A stretch of 64,000 nucleotides of DNA from contig NC_133566.1 in the NCBI RefSeq assembly GCF_048773025.1, positions 15,843,001 to 15,907,000 on the forward strand, in the 5' to 3' direction. The notes beneath the pieces were generated by a model. The model did no database searches, was not told where the DNA came from, and saw nothing but the letters and a program-made list of their open reading frames with translations. Shown in pieces: positions 1 to 8,700 of this stretch. Numbering within the stretch: position 1 is the first letter of the stretch; each line of letters starts with the position of its first letter. The stretch comes from Camelus bactrianus (lineage: Eukaryota; Chordata; Mammalia; Artiodactyla; Camelidae). The translations under genes were made by a program, and so were the position numbers.

Positions 1-234
1 ACCCAGGAGGCAGGACCTGGGGCTCCAGTCCCTCCATCCTTTCTCCCACAACCAAACTTCCCAGCCCAGTCAATAGCACCACTGTCCCCAGCTCCTCCGG
101 GGACATGTACAGGGCATATGCACCCCTTCCACTGAGTTCAGAGTAGCCACGGCTCATGGCCTTGATCCAGAGTCCTGAGAAGGGCTTAGCCTTGAGGTCA
201 AGGCCAGGTACCCACTAACTGTCCAGCTAAACTA

Positions 235-385
235 GGGCTTGTTACCTAAAGTGAGGGCCACAGAACCACCTTGTTAGAAAAGCAGAATCCCAGACAGGGC
301 CCCAGACTTTGGATCAATCTGCATCTTAACAAGATCCCTGGGAGATTCGTGTGCACATTGCAACGTGAGAGGTACTAGGTTAGAA
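235..385. mobile_element. MER5-type hAT-Charlie DNA transposon relic
   Basis: The segment around ATCTGCATCTTAACAAGATC, followed by CTGGGAGATTCGTGTGCACA, resembles the non-autonomous MER5 family in order and wording. It is old and diverged. The edges are approximate. Confidence 0.5.
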
Positions 386-719
386 CAAGCCACGTTCCCC
401 CCGCCAGCCTCAGTCTCTCTAAGGGAAATGGCAGACCTCCGACCTCTTTGCCCCAGCGAACACACTGGGAGCTAGGCCTCGGGCATGGCCTCCTGAGGGA
501 CTGTTGCGTTTTGTGGGGGGTTCTGGTACATGGAATTCCAGCTCCAGCAAGGCTGGGGAGCAATGAACACTTCTCCCATTCTGTCTGCTTGGCCTTTCTC
601 CTCTCTGCCAGAGACCCAGGCCTGGGGCAACTTCACAGGTTCTGGGACGCAGCTAATTTAATTCAATTCGATTCAGCCACATTGATTAAGCGCCTCCTGT
701 ATCCTGGGGTCTGTAGCAG

Positions 720-875
720 TGAATTTGTACCCTGGCTGTACATTACAATCATCTGGGGTGCTTTTTAAAACTACTGATGCTGGGCTCCACCCCAGGCCAC
801 TGGAAACAAGGTGTCTGGGGGCAGGCCTGCGCACAGGTAATTATTAATGTGACTTAGGCAATTAGAATGCGCAGC
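720..875. mobile_element. MER5A-type DNA transposon relic
   Basis: CTGGCTGTACATTACAATCA, then CTGGGGTGCTTTTTAAAACT and a central GGGCTCCACCCCAGGCCACT follow the MER5A layout; the far end mirrors the start (AATTAGAATGCGCAGC). It is ancient and diverged and lies about 300 bp upstream of NEURL3 exon 1. Confidence 0.6.
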
Positions 876-999
876 TGGCTTGAGAGCAACTGGTCAGGGT
901 GAGAGAGAAGTCTACCCCAAATCTTGCCCAGGCCATCTCCCCACTTCCCCCAGGCCAACCAGCTGCAGCAGTTCTGTTGCAAACCAGAAGGAGTCATCA

Positions 1000-1009
1000 G
1001 GAAATTCCC
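1000..1009. promoter_or_regulatory. NEURL3: NF-kappaB-type site upstream of NEURL3
   Basis: GGAAATTCCC fits the kappa-B consensus GGRNNYYYCC on both strands and lies 152 bp before the start codon. Just upstream are a C/EBP-like GTTGCAAA (977-984) and an AP-1-like GGAGTCAT (990-997). No TATA box is evident. NEURL3 is known in its family as an LPS-inducible gene, which makes this arrangement plausible. Function is inferred from sequence only. Confidence 0.45.
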
Positions 1010-1160
1010 TGGATATTGTAACCCGTGACTGCAACCTTGAATTAATCATCAGCACTGTGATGTGATCCTGGCCCGTGACTAGGGGACTTGCTGAATCTTT
1101 GGAAACCTGTCTACTGGCCTCCTCCAGACCCAGGGACCTGTGCCCGAGAACCCCAGGCTG

Positions 1161-1188
1161 ATGGGGGCCCAGATCTGCTCCCAAGCTG
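1161..1188 (+). CDS. NEURL3: NEURL3 coding exon 1 (nine codons)
   Basis: This tiny exon reads MGAQICSQA plus the first base of the next codon, then a consensus donor GTAAGT at 1189-1194. Spliced to 4821 it continues DAEAPGETLRFHAE, which aligns position by position with the human start MGAQLCFEANAKAPREALRF as I remember it. The start codon has G at +4 but C at -3, so its context is only moderate. It is too short to stand out in an ORF scan. The 5' untranslated part runs upstream for an unknown distance. Another ATG followed by a similar peptide at 1539 lies in a MIR repeat and lacks a matching donor. Confidence 0.85.
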
Positions 1189-4100
1189 GTAAGTGGGAGC
1201 CCTGAGCTCGTTCCCTGGACCAAGAAAGCAAGAAGCAGAGGGATGCTATGTGCTACTGCTCGGGTGGCGGGAGGTAGAGGTATGTCAGTGTAAATCCTGC
1301 TCAGAAGAAGTCTGTGATTCAGGCTGGGCCGCCTTTGATAGCGAGCTGTTGTGAGGCACCACAGCAGTGCACTTCCTGGCCTTGCAAGAATCCACTAGAG
1401 GCCAGGTGACCCGGGTCCAGAATCCCTGCAGTGATGTGGTGACCTGCATGACCCATTTGCCTTCAGATCCTGCTGTGCAGAGAGATGACTGGATAGAGTG
1501 GGAAACAGGGTAGAGTTTAGGGGGCCTGGTGGAAGACATGGGTTCCCAGCTCTGCCAGATTGAGCTGTGGGACCTTGGACAAGTCAATTCTCCCTGGGGC
1601 CTCAGTTTCCTCATCCATAGGCTGGGGGCCAGTGCCACCCACCCTGCCAGTTACAGAGCTGCCAGAAGGTCACCAGGCCCCATACTCCTCTGTGAGCCTC
1701 CCCTGAGGCCACTGTGTTCCCTTAGTGTGCGGGAGTGAGAGATGGAAAACCCGATCTTTTACCACTAGCGATCTGGACCACGCATCCCTGGACCTTTCTC
1801 CCTCCCAGACAAAGGGAGCCTTGGCCCTTGGCCCCTAGTGGCCGAAGGCTCAAGTGCCAGCAACAGGCACCACTTGGGCCTGGCCACCACTGCCACTGCC
1901 GCTGCTGCAGCAACTGGGTTTGGATCCCGGGCAATGTTGGTGCCAAGACAGAGGCAGCGCCGGTATGCGGGCGAGGAGCTGGGCCCTGGCTCCCTCACTT
2001 CTGGCTGCACAACCACCTCCCCAGGCTCAGTTCCCTTGGAGTGCTTTGCTGAGGGGTGGTGGGGAGGCTGTGAGGCACTCGGCAGGTGCCCAGCGCCAGG
2101 AGAGGCTTGAGGGCTGGAGGGGTGGTGATGATCATAATCAGGACTCAGGGAGGTCCCCGCTGAGCCAGAGGCTGACCCTCGGCCTCTTCAATTTGCACAA
2201 AGGCCTTGCTGCAAAGATTCTCTGATTAGAATCCACCTGTCCGGAGGGTGGAACATCCCAAAGGCCATGACTGTGTTCCCTAAACTCCCGGCAGCCCGGG
2301 GGGTCCTTGTGGTTAAGGCTAGTGCAGAGTAGGGGCACAAGGGACGCAGGTGGAGTAATCAGGGAGGGTCCTCCACCGACACCTCCACATCTGGAACCCA
2401 GGGTCCTGCCTGAGAATGGGGCTGATAATAAGAACGGTCACCATGGGCATAAGGTGCTCCAGCACCCGGACGCTCTGAATCCCCTGCCCAGCCGGCTGGG
2501 GAGAGGCCTACTTGGAGAGCCACACTTGGCCTGGGCCCGCCTCTGCCACTCCCCACCCCCGGAACAGGGTGGGCCGGTAGCCCAGGTCAAAGAATGGGAG
2601 GAGCCCTGCAGCCCCATGGGAGGAGATGCCACCAAGAGTCAGCTCCAAACTGGGAGGGGCTGTGCAGAGCCCCAAGAAAAGCAGGGGAGGGGCCCCGTGG
2701 GCCGATGCCGTCCTGCGGGCTCTCTGCCTGGCTGACAGGACGAGGGTGGGTGTCAGTGCCACTCAATTCAGCCTTGTGCAGGTGAACAACCAACACAGCC
2801 ATACAGGAGAGCACGTGTGGAGAGGCTGACGCCCAGGGAGCCCTGTGCGCCTTGTGAGGGCCATGCCCAGGCCCTCAGGCCGCTGCTGGGGGCTGCTGAG
2901 GTAGTGAATGGGGCCTGGGCGTGCAGCTGGGAGAAGGGAGCACAGTCCCCTGGCCCCTGGTGTCCTGCGCAGTCTCCCCCCTCTAACTGGTGACATGAGG
3001 GTTTAGCTCCCACGGGCCACTGGGAAGCTCCTGATGCAGGGAAAGGGTGAGCTTTGCAGACTGTCAAATTCCTGGCCATGACTAAGCCTGTTTATCCTGA
3101 GGTCCCCAGGGCCTCCCTGCGCTGCTGAGGGATTCATGCATCCACCCAGGCCATTCCTGGGTGCTCTGCCTCCTCCTGCTCTCCCTTCCAGTCAGCCAGT
3201 TCTCTGCCTCCTCTCCTTCCCCGTCCCCCACTCCACCTCCCACTGCCTCTAGAGCCGGTCCTGCCTGATTTAGCCTCTGTCCAGGGCAGCTGTGCAGGGG
3301 ATGGAGTGGAAACTCCATCCACTCACCCCTTTCCAAAGAGAGGAGCCAGTTCTTGGCCAAAATGAGCTCATCTTTGCTGGGTACCATCTAGGACCAAGGA
3401 GCAGAGCCTGATGGGTCTCCTGTTCCCCCACCTCAGGGATGGGCTGCGACCCAGCCAAGTGAGGTGGGGTGGCCTCCACCCTCCAGGGTGGGCTGTGGTG
3501 GGCACTTAACCCCTCCCATTCAGGATCCCCTGGCAAGTGCCCGGAGACTTCGGGCCTGGCCTGGCAGGCTTATCGTTCCCATTGGTAAGGAGCCCAAACC
3601 CAGAGGGGCAGTGACCTGCCTAGGTCAGCCGCCAAACCGGGGCTAGAATCCCAGCAACCCCAGTGGGTGCAAGGACAGGTCCATCTGATGGCAGGACCCT
3701 CAACTCTGGCTCCTGGTCACCATCTGTGTCTACTCTGGACCTCCCTCTTGCTTGCACAGCCTGGAGAAACAAGGGGTAGTGGGAAGACCCTCTGGAAGGG
3801 AGGGAAAGACCAGGGCATTCCAGGAAGATCCAGAGGGCAGGGGCCTTGCTCCTCTGGGCTGGAGTCTGGCTCAAGTTTTTAATTTTTATTTCAATTTTTA
3901 TTGAAATATAGTCGATTTACAACATTGTGTTATGGCTCAAGTTTTGATTGAATTCACCTCTTTATTTTCAGCCTCCCTCCTCCAACCCAGAAAGAGCAAG
4001 GCCAGGAGGGAGGGGGGAGGAGGACAGAGGAGGAGAGAAGAAGGGAGGAGGAGGAGGAGGGAGGAGGGGAGGGGGAGAAAGATAAGGCCAGGGGAGCTGG

Positions 4101-7100
4101 CATAGGGCAATTCTGGGGCAGGAAGCTCTGGCAGCTTCCTCAGGCCTCTGGGGCTGAGAGGAGGGGCTGCCCAGCAAGGAACTTTCCCTCCTGGCTGCCA
4201 AATGGAGTCAGTTCAGGAAGTTCCCTGATTTCAAAGCCTACCCTAGGCCTTGGCTGGGCTCCACCCACGATTCTGAGGGGCTGACCTGGGACCCCAAGTC
4301 CAGCCTGCCGCCCCTCACCGGGTTGGGTGTTGCCAGGTCCCCCTTCCCTCCCAGGACAAGGAAGTCACCCTCACTGGGGAACATAGCCTTCACAAGTGTC
4401 ACAGGTTCTTTGTGGGAAAATCATAAAGTCACGCAGGTACAGAGGAAGACACAGAACCACCATTGAAACCCAACCTCCGGAGCCGACCACAGACAGCATG
4501 TCGGCCCACCTCCTTTCAAGGGCATTTAATTTTTACAACATCCCTACAGGAAGGGAACTGAGGCTTGGGGAGATTCATGGAGGGAACTCTGTTCCTGGAC
4601 ACGCGAAGTGTGTTCTTTACTGGTTCTAAGACGGTCTCTGGAGGTCCCCTGGGGGAAGAAGGGGGACAGTAGCCGTGGGGGGCGGGGGTTTGTGATATTG
4701 CTCCCCCGGGGCTGGGGAAGGGCTGAGGCGGCCCCAGGGTGCCGGGGGGTGGAGGCAGCCCCGGGCACCCCTCGGGTCCGCCCCGCCAGCACTGATGCCC
4801 CTGCCCCACCCGCTCCGCAGACGCCGAGGCGCCGGGAGAGACACTGCGTTTCCACGCCGAGGCCCTGGGCGCGCAAGTGCGTCTGGACGCGGAGCGCAGC
4901 ACCGCGCTTAGGCGCGCCACGTTCCACGACGGCATCGTGTTCAGCCAGCGGCCCGTGCGGCCGGGCGAGCGCGTGGCGCTGCGCGTGCTGTGTCACGAGC
5001 GCGGCTGGTGTGGGGGCCTCCGCCTGGGCTTCACGCGCCTGGACCCCGCGCGCGTGCCCGCGCGCAGCCTGCCGCCCTTCGTGTGCCCGGACCTGGAGTG
5101 GCAAAGCCCGACGTGGGCGGCTGTGCTGCCCGACGGCTGCGCGCGCACGGGGGACGTGGTGCGCTTCTGGGTGACCCGCCGCGGCCGGCTCTTCGCCCAG
5201 GTCAACGCGGGTCCCCGGCTGCTGCTGCGCAAGGACGTGCCCATGGGCGCCCCGCTCTGGGCTGTGATGGATGTGTACGGGACCACCAAGGCCATTGAGC
5301 TGCTGGGTGAGGCCACGGGCGGGGACCCAAGCACCGCCCCGGGAGGTGGGGGGGTCGGTGGAGACTCCGGTGGTACTTCACCCTCATTGGGAGCTGCAGG
5401 GCGAGCCATTCTTTAGCTCATATTTGGTCAGTTTTTCCTTCAGATCCTGCCAGGTGTCAGGTGTGAAGATGGGCACTGGGGACAAGACCCAGTCGAGGGC
5501 AGCCTTGTCTCTAAAGAATGATAAGTAGGCGTGTTCAGCACCCCAAACATCTGTTGGAGGGCTGATCGCGTTCACAAAAGAAGAAATTGGGGAACTGGGC
5601 TTTGCAGTCTAAGTAGGAGTTTGCTGGAGACAAAGGTGGCAACGTGGCAACAACAGGAACACAAGTGTGAGGGTCAGAGGTGAGCAAGGAGGCAGCCTAG
5701 GGGTGAGAAGCAAAGGTGAGATGTTCAGGTACTGGGTGGGGAAACAAGGACCACCTGAAAGGAGAGTGGGTTTCAGGGGAGCTTCGAGATACAGGAACAC
5801 TCGTAAAAGGAAATGTTGGCATTCCTGACGTGGTGCTCTGTGGGCCTGTGCGAGCATTCCATTCCCCCCAGCGCCTTTGTTTTTAAAATTCCTTGTCACA
5901 GCTGTGAGGCCTCAGCCCCGGAGCACCTGACTTGGCAGGTCTGGAGTGGGGCCCGAGCACCTGTTTTGCCCACCTCCTGAGGGATTTTAATGCACATCCT
6001 GGTTTGGGACCATGAGCCACACTGATGGTCTCCACTCAGGCAGCGGCAACAGGGCAAAGAGGAGCTGTCTGAAGGAATGGTGGGTTAGGAAGAGGACTCT
6101 GCAGCTCCACAAATCCTCTGCTGAGTTAAACTGGGGAAGGGGTGGTCAGGACAGGGCTGTACAACCAGCTGGGAGCTCCAGACTGCAACCCAGAAAAGAA
6201 AGGAGACGGACACTTTGCTTTAGGGGCAGGGGTTGCGGTGTAGGGAAGTGAGGGGTGGAATGGGAGCACCCTGGCTTTGCTTTCCCCAGGCCCTGACTTT
6301 CCCTCTCTGCCTTAGATCCTACAGCCAGCACCTTCCCCACAACCATGCCACATGTCCTTGGTGGTGAGATCCTGCCTGAGCCTGGAGGTGAGTGGCTTCC
6401 CCGGCACCAGGGACTCCCCAGGACTCCAGCACCAGGGCAGCTGGGCGAGGCCCCAGCCCTGGGAGCTCAGTTGTCTATTCAAGTCCCATCAAGTCTCCCA
6501 CAGGCTTTAGGCCAAAAAGATTAGACTCTGCCACTGGAAACCTAAAAGCAACTTAACAGCTCTGCCTTCTAGAACATTGGCTAACTTAACAGGTTCGTGG
6601 AGGGCATGTTCACGAACAGGTGTTATTTTGTCCCTACTTTAAAAAAGCAATCCATGTTCATAGTAAAAGCTTTGCCAAATAGAAATAAAAGAAATATTAA
6701 GGGGTAAAGAAGGAAGTTAAAAAAAAAACCCAAAATCTCCCATAACCTCTTAGGTGGATTTCCTCCCAGTATTTTGTAGTCATGTATATGTATGGGGCAT
6801 TTTTTGTGCTTTGTTTTCCGTCTTTTCTAAATCAGAATTTTATTATATATACGTATGTACCTTATAATTTTCTTCCCAATTTTTTTCACTTGATTATGTT
6901 GTAAGCATTTTCTAACAAAGTAACATTCTTCAAAATCCAACCGCATAGCCTTGTATGCTGTAGTTATATCATGAGTGAGCTGCCCACCCCTTTCCCCCAA
7001 GTGACCCTGACCAATGTTGTCCCCCTTCCCAGCCACAGCAGGAGAGGAGTGTGTCATCTGCTTCCACCGGGCTGCCAACACCTGCTTTGTCCCCTGCGGC

Positions 7101-7259
7101 CACAAACACTTCTGCAGCTCCTGTGCCTGGCGGGTCTTCGGAGACACGGCCAAATGCCCCATGTGTCGCTGGGAGATCGAGGCAGTGGCCCTGGCTCGGG
7201 GCCGTCCTGCTCTGGGCACTGGCGATGGCCTCTTGGTTTCGGTGGCAGATTGGACCTAG
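1161..7259 (+). CDS. NEURL3: NEURL3 gene, complete coding region in four exons
   Basis: Joining 1161-1188, 4821-5306, 6316-6387 and 7033-7259 gives 813 nt, or 270 codons plus stop, with every junction in phase and GT-AG introns throughout. The product is an E3 ubiquitin ligase: an NHR domain (about residues 15-172) followed by a C3HC4 RING (residues 202-240). The human protein is about 262 residues as I remember it, and the order and exon phases agree. The family (LINCR) is known as an inflammation-induced, lung-expressed ligase; that role is taken from the family and is not shown by this DNA. The gene converges on NCAPH some 43 kb away. The reading frame is intact, so it is probably functional. 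The gene identity is secure; the exact transcription start and poly(A) site are not determined. Confidence 0.93.
1535..1705 (+). mobile_element. MIR SINE in NEURL3 intron 1
   Basis: The MIR core is visible as GCTGTGGGACCTTGGACAAG followed by CCTCAGTTTCCTCATCCATA. It is an ancient tRNA-derived SINE in sense orientation. It contains an ATG at 1539 that mimics the NEURL3 start. Confidence 0.75.
3565..3665 (-). mobile_element. MIR SINE fragment
   Basis: The stretch CCCAGAGGGGCAGTGACCTG, then CTAGGTCAGC and ending near GGCTAGAATCCCAGC is the reverse form of the MIR body. Old and diverged. Confidence 0.5.
3875..3930 (-). mobile_element. Short L1 3' end fragment
   Basis: TTTATTGAAATATAGTCGAT followed by TTACAACATTGTGTTA is the reverse of the cetartiodactyl L1 3' end that recurs through the window. 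Only about 50 bp remain. Confidence 0.5.
4005..4082 (+). repeat. Polypurine (GGA)-rich tract in NEURL3 intron 1
   Basis: About 78 bp made almost wholly of G and A, with a single C at 4024, built from GGA and GAGG units with runs up to six G. Such tracts can form triplex or G-rich structures. It is a low-complexity repeat with no coding potential. Confidence 0.75.
4178..4225. promoter_or_regulatory. NEURL3: Pair of NF-kappaB-type sites in NEURL3 intron 1
   Basis: GGAACTTTCC (4178-4187) and GGAAGTTCCC (4216-4225) both fit GGRNNYYYCC and lie 28 bp apart, some 600 bp before exon 2. They follow a polypurine tract and the start of a CpG-rich block, so the segment could be an internal enhancer or promoter. 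This is inference from motifs. Confidence 0.3.
4490..4600 (-). mobile_element. MIR SINE fragment
   Basis: TTTACAACATCCCTACAGGA and then GAACTGAGGCTTGGGGAGAT follow the reverse MIR consensus. It lies in NEURL3 intron 1 about 220 bp before exon 2. Confidence 0.5.
4740..5360. other. Intragenic CpG-rich block over NEURL3 exon 2
   Basis: CpG dinucleotides are dense from about 4740 to 5360, with many GCGC and CGCG steps, and sparse on either side. The block covers exon 2 and its flanks. High GC in the exon partly explains it, but the richness extends into the intron on both sides. Confidence 0.7.
4821..5306 (+). CDS. NEURL3: NEURL3 exon 2, neuralized (NHR) domain
   Basis: This 486-bp exon follows acceptor CCGCAG (ending 4820) and ends at donor GTGAGG (5307). 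It encodes 161 full residues that make up essentially the whole neuralized homology repeat, the substrate- or lipid-binding beta-sandwich of the Neuralized family. Hallmarks include RRATFHDGIVFSQRPVRPGE, the GLRLGFTRLDP strand, SPTWAAVLP, VRFWV and the closing PLWAVMDVYGTTKAIELL. The exon is very GC- and CpG-rich and sits in an intragenic CpG island. The long open frames on its other strand are by-products of that composition. Confidence 0.95.
5905..6012. mobile_element. MER5-like DNA transposon fragment in NEURL3 intron 2
   Basis: Diverged sequence ending CTGAGGGATTTTAATGCACA resembles the inner part of MER5-type elements. Weak support. Confidence 0.35.
6316..6387 (+). CDS. NEURL3: NEURL3 exon 3, linker between NHR and RING
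   Basis: A 72-bp exon between acceptor TGCCTTAG (ending 6315) and donor GTGAGT (6388). It supplies the second and third bases of an Asp codon, then PTASTFPTTMPHVLGGEILP and EPG, and the first base of an Ala codon. The start matches the human linker (DPTAS, then a Pro-rich stretch) and the end matches the human EP segment before the RING. The middle is diverged, as expected for a flexible linker. Its length keeps the frame. Confidence 0.88.
6640..6965. repeat. Unresolved old AT-rich repeat in NEURL3 intron 3
   Basis: An AT-rich block with wording typical of old LINE 3' regions (CCTTATAATTTTCTTCCCAA; GTTGTAAGCATTTTCTAACA). I cannot name the family with confidence. It ends about 65 bp before exon 4. 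Confidence 0.35.
7033..7259 (+). CDS. NEURL3: NEURL3 exon 4, C3HC4 RING finger and stop
   Basis: The final coding exon follows acceptor CTTCCCAG (ending 7032) and ends at TAG 7257-7259. It encodes the RING: Cys202, Cys205, Cys217, His219, Cys223, Cys226, Cys237 and Cys240 in the spliced protein, with motifs EECVICF, VPCGHKHFC, CAWRVF and CPMCRWEIE. All eight zinc ligands are present, so E2 recruitment should be retained. The tail after the RING (ALARGRPALGTGDGLL and on to the stop) is about 26 residues; it differs from the human tail and is a little longer. Confidence 0.95.
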
Positions 7260-7700
7260 CTCTGAGCCGGGCCCAGGCCGAGGGAGTGGGTGCAGCTCCG
7301 CCCTCTTTCTGGGAAAGAGAAAGGCTGGTCAGCAAGGGCCAGGTGGGGAGAGGGAGGCAGAGCCACAGTGACTCTTCCCCTCCTCGGCAGGTTGGGGCCA
7401 GTGGAGCAAGGAGGCGCCCCTTTCTGCCCACACTGGACTGTCTCCCTGGTGGGTGCCTGGCTAGAGAAAGTGGCTCAGCATTGGGCCACCAGGCTTCTGG
7501 CCCCTCTGCTTAGTTCTCGGTTCATTTGTGCCTGGCAAAGCTTTCGGCTGGCCACCTGGTTCAGCCACCGTGGACCTAGCCACCCCTGGTATGACTAAGT
7601 CCCAGGAGTCCCAAGAACCCATGGGTGTCACTGAGAAGGGCCTTTGTGTAGAGAGGGGGCGGCAGCAAGCTGACCCCTGGTTTTATGGCTAAAGAATTTA
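7260..7700 (+). other. NEURL3: Probable NEURL3 3' untranslated region
   Basis: Unique, moderately GC-rich DNA follows the stop for about 440 bp until recognisable L1 sequence begins near 7700. No AATAAA or ATTAAA occurs in it. The 3' end of the transcript is therefore unknown and could lie at a non-canonical signal or inside the L1. Confidence 0.4.
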
Positions 7701-8148
7701 ATTTATTTGTGTGTATACATACGCACGCACCGCATCTTTATCCATTCATCTGTTGATGGACAATTAGGTTGCTACCGTATCTTGGCAATTGTAAATAATG
7801 CTACTATGAGCATTGGGGTGCATGTATTGTTAAGGTCTGTGTCTCTAAATCTGAAGTGAGTCTCTTATAGGTAGCTATATATGGGTCTTGTTTTTGTATC
7901 CATTCAGACACTTTGTGTCTTTTGGCTGGAGATTTAGTCCGTTTACATTTAAGATAATTATTGATATGTGTTCTTATTGCCACTTTTTAAACTGTTTTGG
8001 GTTCGTTTTTATAGATCTCTTTTCTTCCCTTCTTCTCTTGTGATTTGATAATGATCTTTAGTGTTATGTTTGGATGTCTTTTTCTTTTTTGGGTGTATAT
8101 CTGTTATAGATTTTTGGTTTGTGGTTACCATTAGATTTTTATATTTTA

Positions 8149-8200
8149 TATGTATGTGTGTGTGTGTATGTGTATATACACACACACACATATATATATG
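8149..8200. repeat. TG/CA/TA microsatellite, self-complementary
   Basis: A TG run passes through TATATA into a CA run and then a TA run, so the two halves can pair with each other around about 8175. It lies in the inter-ORF part of the L1. Confidence 0.85.
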
Positions 8201-8404
8201 ACTTTTTTTTATTGTGTTTAACTGTATTGCATTTCACAGACATTGCATTTTTTTACAAATTGAAGGTTTGAGGCGCCCTGTCTCAAGCAAGTCTATCAGA
8301 ACCATTTTTCCAACAGCATTTGCTCACTTCATATCTCTGCGTCACATTTTGGTAATTCAATATTTCAAACTTTTTCATTATAATTATATTTGTTTTGGTG
8401 ATCT

Positions 8405-8700
8405 GTGATCTTTTTTTTTAATTGAGGTATAGTCAGTTTACAATGTTGTGTCAGTTTCTGGTATACAACACAGTGTCATACATGGATATACATATATTCA
8501 TTTTCATATTCTTTTTCAACATAAGTGACTACAAGATATTGAATATATTTCCCTGTGCTATACAGTATAAAGTTGTTTATCTATTTTATACATACCAGTC
8601 AGTATCTGCAAATCTCGAACTCCCAGTTTATCCTTTCCCACCCTCCTCCCCCCCGGCAACCACAAGTCTGTGTTCTATGTATGACTGTTTTTGACATCAT
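8405..8700 (-). mobile_element. L1 3' end insertion within the older L1
   Basis: Begins with a T run and TTGAGGTATAGTCAGTTTAC, then TACAAGATATTGAATATATT and CCCTGTGCTATACAGTATAA. This is the reverse of the cetartiodactyl L1 3' untranslated region. It splits the older antisense L1. Confidence 0.75.

Noticed and set aside
1529-1738. A plus-strand frame with an ATG at 1539 reading MGSQLCQIE, resembling the NEURL3 start
   Set aside because: It lies in a MIR repeat (AGCTGTGGGACCTTGGACAA and the CTCAGTTTCCTCATC core), and it has no donor in the right phase. The exon at 1161-1188 matches better and has a consensus donor.
4544-5104. A 186-codon minus-strand frame over NEURL3 exon 2
   Set aside because: It is the antisense shadow of a very GC-rich coding exon, with Ala/Arg/Pro-rich low-complexity translation and no domain.
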